A model generated the notes under the pieces. It was not told the DNA's origin. It ran no database searches and saw nothing but the letters and a program-made list of their open reading frames with translations. Positions 62,581-64,000 of a DNA stretch of 64,000 bases are shown in pieces. Numbering within the stretch: the first letter of the stretch is position 1; every line of letters begins with the position of its first letter. The DNA comes from Pseudomonadota bacterium. GTDB lineage: Bacteria; Pseudomonadota; Gammaproteobacteria; Burkholderiales; Ferrovaceae. Made by a program: the position numbers and the translations under genes. The stretch spans positions 1 to 64,000 of the forward strand of contig JAKBBG010000001.1 in the NCBI GenBank assembly GCA_021826025.1, given 5' to 3'.

Positions 62581-63552
62581 ATGGACAGCACCGACCTCGA
62601 AGTCCTCAAGACTATCGCGCTCTGGCAGCAGGAAGGCGCAACGGTCACCCTGGCGACGCTGGTCAAAACCTGGGGCTCCGCGCCGCGCCCGGTGGGCTCC
62701 CTGCTCGCGCTGACGCGGGACGGCCGGCTCGTGGGATCCCTTTCCGGCGGCTGCATCGAAGACGACCTGCTGGAGCTGGTGCGCACGCGCACGTTGCAGC
62801 ACCCCGAGAAAATGTCCTACGGAATCAGCGCCGACCAGGCCTCCCGCTTCGGCCTGCCGTGCGGCGGGGAGCTCGAGCTGGTCCTCGAGCCGCTGCTGCC
62901 GCAGAGCGCCATGGCGGAGCTGCTCCAGGCCCTGTCGGAAAACCGCATCGTGGCGCGCGAACTCGATCTGGCGAGCGGCGCGGCGCGCATCGTGCCCGCT
63001 CAATCCACGGAAGACCTGACCCTGACCGGGGAGCGGTTGCGCTCGGTGCACGGGCCCCGCTGGCGGCTCCTGATCATCGGCGCCGGCCAGCTTAGCCGCT
63101 ACCTTGCCGAAATGGCGCTGGCCCTGGATTACCAGGTGCTGATCTGCGACCCCCGGCCCGATTTCCGGAAATCCTGGCCTGCCGCCCTGCCGCCGGTGGA
63201 TCCGGCGATGCCGGACGATTTCGTGACCGCCCAGCGTCCCGATCCCCATACGGCGATCGTGGCACTCACCCACGACCCCAAGCAGGACGACCTCGCGCTG
63301 CTCGAAGCGCTGAAGTCGCAGGCCTTCTACGTGGGCGCCATCGGGTCGAAATCGAACCAGGCCAAAAGGCGCGAGCGGCTTGCCCTGTTCGACCTGGTGC
63401 CGCAGCAAATCGCCGCGCTGCGCGGACCGGCAGGCCTTCCGATCGGCAGCCGGACCCCGCCCGAAATGGCCATCTCGATCCTGGCCGAAATCACCGCCGT
63501 GCGCCATGGCGTGCCCCTGGCACAGCCGCGCGGCGACGCCGCTCCGGCATGA
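62581..63552 (+). CDS. xdhC: XdhC/CoxI family molybdenum hydroxylase accessory protein
   Basis: The 323-residue protein has the N-terminal CoxI-type domain (TWGSAPRPVGS, GSLSGGCIEDDL) and a C-terminal Rossmann domain (LLIIGAGQLSRYLAEMA, IGSKSNQAKRRERL, PEMAISILAEI). XdhC proteins bind and protect sulfurated molybdenum cofactor for insertion into xanthine or aldehyde oxidase-type enzymes. It overlaps the next gene as ATGA. It starts 32 bases after the trb operon and is functionally unrelated to it. Confidence 0.92.
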   Translation: MDSTDLEVLKTIALWQQEGATVTLATLVKTWGSAPRPVGSLLALTRDGRLVGSLSGGCIEDDLLELVRTRTLQHPEKMSYGISADQASRFGLPCGGELELVLEPLLPQSAMAELLQALSENRIVARELDLASGAARIVPAQSTEDLTLTGERLRSVHGPRWRLLIIGAGQLSRYLAEMALALDYQVLICDPRPDFRKSWPAALPPVDPAMPDDFVTAQRPDPHTAIVALTHDPKQDDLALLEALKSQAFYVGAIGSKSNQAKRRERLALFDLVPQQIAALRGPAGLPIGSRTPPEMAISILAEITAVRHGVPLAQPRGDAAPA

Positions 63553-64000
63553 TCGCAGGCCTCCTGCTGGCGGCCGGCCGCAGTTCCCGCTTCGGCGCCG
63601 ACAAGCTGCTGCACCAGGAAAACGGGCACCCGCTGGCCTGGTTCGCCGCGCAGCCGTTCCTGGGCCTGGAGCGGACCGTGGCGGTCGTGCCCGAAGGGGG
63701 GCACGGTTTGCGCGCGCTGTTCACGGAGCTTGGCATCGGCGTGGTGGAAATTTCCGGCCTGCCGGCGTTGTCGCGCAGCCTTCAGGCAGGCCTCGAGGCG
63801 GCTGCGCAGGCCCGGGGCTGGATCGTGGGTCTCGCCGACATGCCCTGCGTGCGTCCGGCGACCGTGCATGCCCTGTGCGACGCCCTCGATCGGGGGGCGG
63901 ACATCGCGGCCTGCCGCCATGCCGGCCGGCGCGGCAACCCGGTGGGGTTTTCGCGGGACATGCGCGCTGCGCTGCTGGCCCTGGACGGGGATCGGGGCGC
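63549..64000 (+). CDS. mocA: Molybdenum cofactor cytidylyltransferase-like protein, 5' part
   Basis: At least 150 residues are visible before the window ends. LLLAAGRSSRFGADKLL is the NTP-transferase motif of the MobA/MocA family, and LADMPCVRPATV and GRRGNPVGFSRDM follow. With XdhC it would make MCD (cytosine dinucleotide) cofactor for a molybdenum hydroxylase, whose genes may lie beyond 64 kb. The C-terminus is outside the window. Confidence 0.88.
   Translation, partial: MIAGLLLAAGRSSRFGADKLLHQENGHPLAWFAAQPFLGLERTVAVVPEGGHGLRALFTELGIGVVEISGLPALSRSLQAGLEAAAQARGWIVGLADMPCVRPATVHALCDALDRGADIAACRHAGRRGNPVGFSRDMRAALLALDGDRG

Overview
The window looks like a piece of a high-GC betaproteobacterial chromosome. 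The basis is gene order and protein content: accD-dedD-cvpA-purF-metZ, hrcA-hemH-grpE-dnaK-dnaJ, nadK-recN, orn/M48 peptidase/rsgA/CobD-like, exbBD-lpxK-Trm112-kdsB-adk, ffs...dnaX-ybaB-recR-serS, ispDF. All are core blocks of a Gram-negative, lipid A-making cell. The genes phaZ, phaM and hbdH indicate a polyhydroxybutyrate (PHB) storing organism. A PPi-dependent phosphofructokinase next to an H+-pyrophosphatase indicates pyrophosphate-based energy economy, as in methylotrophs and chemolithotrophs. I cannot name the genus.

Layout. 1-4.5 kb: partial accD, a SPOR protein, cvpA, purF, metZ. 4.5-6.3 kb: TPR protein-ppiB-lpxH, divergent from cysS (6.4-7.8 kb). 7.8-13.7 kb: the heat-shock operon on the minus strand, with two good sigma32-type promoters (before grpE and before dnaK) and hemH inserted. 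13.7-18.1 kb: nadK-recN and mnmC. 18.1-19.4 kb: an orphan protein with a plasmid-type C-terminal domain, a leader hairpin and a strong terminator. 19.5-25.9 kb: CobD-like protein, rsgA, M48 peptidase, orn, dsbD, queG. 26-31.9 kb: tsaE-amidase-mutL-miaA and xseA. 31.9-32.1 kb: an AT-rich gap with paired DnaA boxes. 32.1-39.8 kb: exbBD, lpxK, Trm112-like, kdsB, adk, pfp, hppA, Nudix. 39.8-44.6 kb: pip, phaZ, phaM, folA, ribA, hbdH. 44.6-49.2 kb: 4.5S RNA, a PagL-type deacylase, dnaX, ybaB, recR, serS. 49.2-56.3 kb: mltF, ispD, ispF, phosphomannomutase, an envelope protein of unknown function, a YheT-type hydrolase, alr.

56.3-62.5 kb is the accessory part: an uninterrupted trb-type (VirB) type IV secretion operon, trbB-C-D-E-J-L, followed by an 87-residue protein. 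trbF, trbG and trbI (VirB8/9/10, the trans-envelope core), a coupling protein and a relaxase are not seen. It ends directly against xdhC and a partial mocA-like gene, which serve molybdenum hydroxylase maturation. This truncated but intact-looking module is the best candidate for something unusual.

The genome is very compact. Many genes overlap as ATGA or GTGA. Five convergent gene pairs share a single CTAG as both stop codons. No transposase, integrase, tRNA or CRISPR array was seen, and no gap over about 240 bases lacks a gene.
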